From Clostridiales bacterium UBA3953 (GTDB lineage Bacteria > Bacillota > Clostridia > Oscillospirales > CAG-272): DNA of 22,595 nt. The position numbers and the translations under genes were made by a program. Shown in pieces: positions 21,661-22,595 of this stretch (the stretch's first letter is position 1; the number at the start of each line of letters is the position of its first letter). The notes below the pieces were generated by a model that ran no database searches, was not told the origin of the DNA, and saw nothing but the letters and a program-made list of their open reading frames with translations. Where the stretch lies: assembly GCA_002385415.1 (NCBI GenBank), contig DGDL01000064.1, positions 1 through 22,595 of the forward strand, given 5' to 3'.

Positions 21661-22393
21661 AATATATTTTCTGTATTTCGTTATATACAGCATTGCGGGC
21701 TGGGCTTATGAAACGATAATTTGCTCGGTGCAGCAAAGGCGGTTTGTCAACCGGGGGTTTCTCAACGGCCCATATTGTCCAATATATGGCAGCGGCGCGG
21801 TTTTAAATGTGCTTTTAATCGGCCGGCTGCAAAACCCCATATTAATTTTTATTTTGGCTGCCATAATAAGCACCGCATTGGAATATCTGACCTCATGGCT
21901 GATGGAAAAGATGTTCCACGCCCGCTGGTGGGACTACTCGGATATGAAATTCAACATTGGCGGTCGGGTATTTTTGCTCGGCGCCGTCGTGTTCGGGCTG
22001 ATGTCGGTTGTCCAGCTTAAAATTATCCATCCACGGCTGTCTGCGCTGATAGAGCGCATCCCCGCAGACATAAGGTACATAACCTCGATTGTGATGTTTG
22101 CCGTTTTAGTTTCCGACACGGTCTACACCGTTACAAAGATGTCGGAGTTTGACGAGCTGCTGCGCACCGCGGCCGGGAAAATCGACCTCGCGCTGCAGAC
22201 GCTCAAAGCCAAATACGAGTCTGCCGGAGCCGCATACCCCGAGGTGTTTTTTAAAATCAACACGCAGATAAGACGCACTATTGCGTCCTTCCCGAAATTC
22301 CGCTCGACACGCCACAACGATAAGCTCAAAAAGCTGCGCGAGCTGCTCAGACTTGAAAAAATACTCGGCGAGCGGCACCGCCGTCAAAAATAG
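21647..22393 (+). CDS. CmpB-family membrane protein (putative ABC transporter permease, PF06541)
   Basis: From the ATG at 21647 the product is 248 residues. A frame opening at 21602 exists, but its first 15 residues (MQLKFRRNSSSSKIT) are polar and lie inside the HD gene. The family hallmark is clear: FVIYSIAGWAYETI, then RRFVNRGFLNGPYCPIYGSGA. About five or six transmembrane helices (roughly residues 5-180) are followed by a charged, helical cytoplasmic tail (about 180-248, rich in Lys and Arg). The family is named as a possible ABC permease, but no ATPase gene is nearby and a transported substrate is unknown. The start overlaps the HD gene end by 14 bp. No clear terminator follows. Confidence 0.88.
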   Translation: MDYIEIYFLYFVIYSIAGWAYETIICSVQQRRFVNRGFLNGPYCPIYGSGAVLNVLLIGRLQNPILIFILAAIISTALEYLTSWLMEKMFHARWWDYSDMKFNIGGRVFLLGAVVFGLMSVVQLKIIHPRLSALIERIPADIRYITSIVMFAVLVSDTVYTVTKMSEFDELLRTAAGKIDLALQTLKAKYESAGAAYPEVFFKINTQIRRTIASFPKFRSTRHNDKLKKLRELLRLEKILGERHRRQK

Positions 22394-22552
22394 CAGGACT
22401 TTTATATATCGGCTTGAGGCTGTTTGGCGCAATATCGGAACCCGCCCAGGCCGGCTTTACGGTCTCCGGTGAACAATACCGCATGTTCAGCAGGCCATGC
22501 AAAGCCTGAAATTTCAATTTCGAATAAAGCTGCCTGCAGGCGGGAAAAGATA

Positions 22553-22581
22553 TTGACAGCAGCCATCGAAAGTGATATACT
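22553..22581 (+). promoter_or_regulatory. Consensus promoter for a gene beyond the right edge
   Basis: TTGACA (22553-22558), a 17-bp spacer and TATACT (22576-22581) predict a start near 22588, seven bases from the window end. The 160 bp before it, after the CmpB-family stop, shows no gene or convincing terminator. Confidence 0.75.
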
Positions 22582-22595
22582 GATATTATAAAACG

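Noticed and set aside
1..22595. CRISPR arrays, insertion sequences, prophage or integrase-bearing island next to the tRNAs
   Set aside because: No direct-repeat array, transposase, integrase, terminal inverted repeats or duplicated tRNA end was seen; the gene next to the tRNAs is a normal glycerate kinase.

Overview
The window looks like a chromosomal stretch from an anaerobic Bacillota of the class Clostridia, probably an uncultured gut-type Oscillospirales or Christensenellales relative. The assignment rests on gene content: RqcH (NFACT), a ZapA-U32 peptidase pair, ThiI without a rhodanese domain, ProB without a PUA domain, a CmpB-family membrane protein, and a zinc-ribbon/TPM pair. Coding DNA is fairly GC-rich, with GC-rich third positions, while promoter regions are sharply AT-rich. 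TAA, TAG and TGA all end genes, so the standard bacterial code fits. No insertion sequence, prophage, CRISPR array or transferred island is visible. This is mostly a housekeeping region with some less studied accessory genes.

Layout. From the left on the minus strand: tRNA-Phe(GAA) and tRNA-Gln(TTG), four bases apart with their own promoter, then a glycerate 2-kinase. Diverging from the kinase on plus are rqcH (ribosome-associated quality control) and a sirtuin deacylase. A bidirectional terminator at about 4352-4379 separates these from a four-gene minus operon. Read from its promoter near 7283, that operon encodes a hexapeptide-repeat acyltransferase, a YpsA/SLOG-fold protein and two lipoproteins. 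Back-to-back with it, a near-consensus promoter drives a plus run of GH172 (DUF2961) glycosidase, double zinc-ribbon membrane protein, TPM-domain protein and DNA ligase LigA. This run ends at a bidirectional terminator at about 12689-12728.

Next come minus-strand proB (glutamate 5-kinase) and, diverging from it, plus-strand zapA, overlapping U32 peptidase, thiI and comEC. Between proB and zapA lies a perfect 18-bp palindrome that carries a -10 hexamer on each strand. Directly after comEC, a TTGCAC-17-TATAAT promoter opens a structured leader of about 175 nt before the CCA-adding enzyme. An HD-domain hydrolase and an overlapping CmpB-like membrane protein follow. The window closes on another consensus promoter for a gene outside it.

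How the genes relate. Several concern tRNA and translation: two tRNAs, CCA nucleotidyltransferase, ThiI (4-thiouridine), a U32 protein of the RNA-hydroxylase type, and RqcH (rescue of stalled 50S). Others concern the envelope and division (ZapA, the TPM/zinc-ribbon pair, two lipoproteins, CmpB-like protein) or DNA (LigA, ComEC). The observations most worth a second look are the structured RNA upstream of cca, the loss of the HD active site in the CCA enzyme next to a free-standing HD protein, the SLOG/lipoprotein/acyltransferase operon, the zinc-ribbon/TPM pair joined to a cytosolic GH172 enzyme, and the degenerate metallo-beta-lactamase domain of ComEC. I see no clear-cut new defence system.
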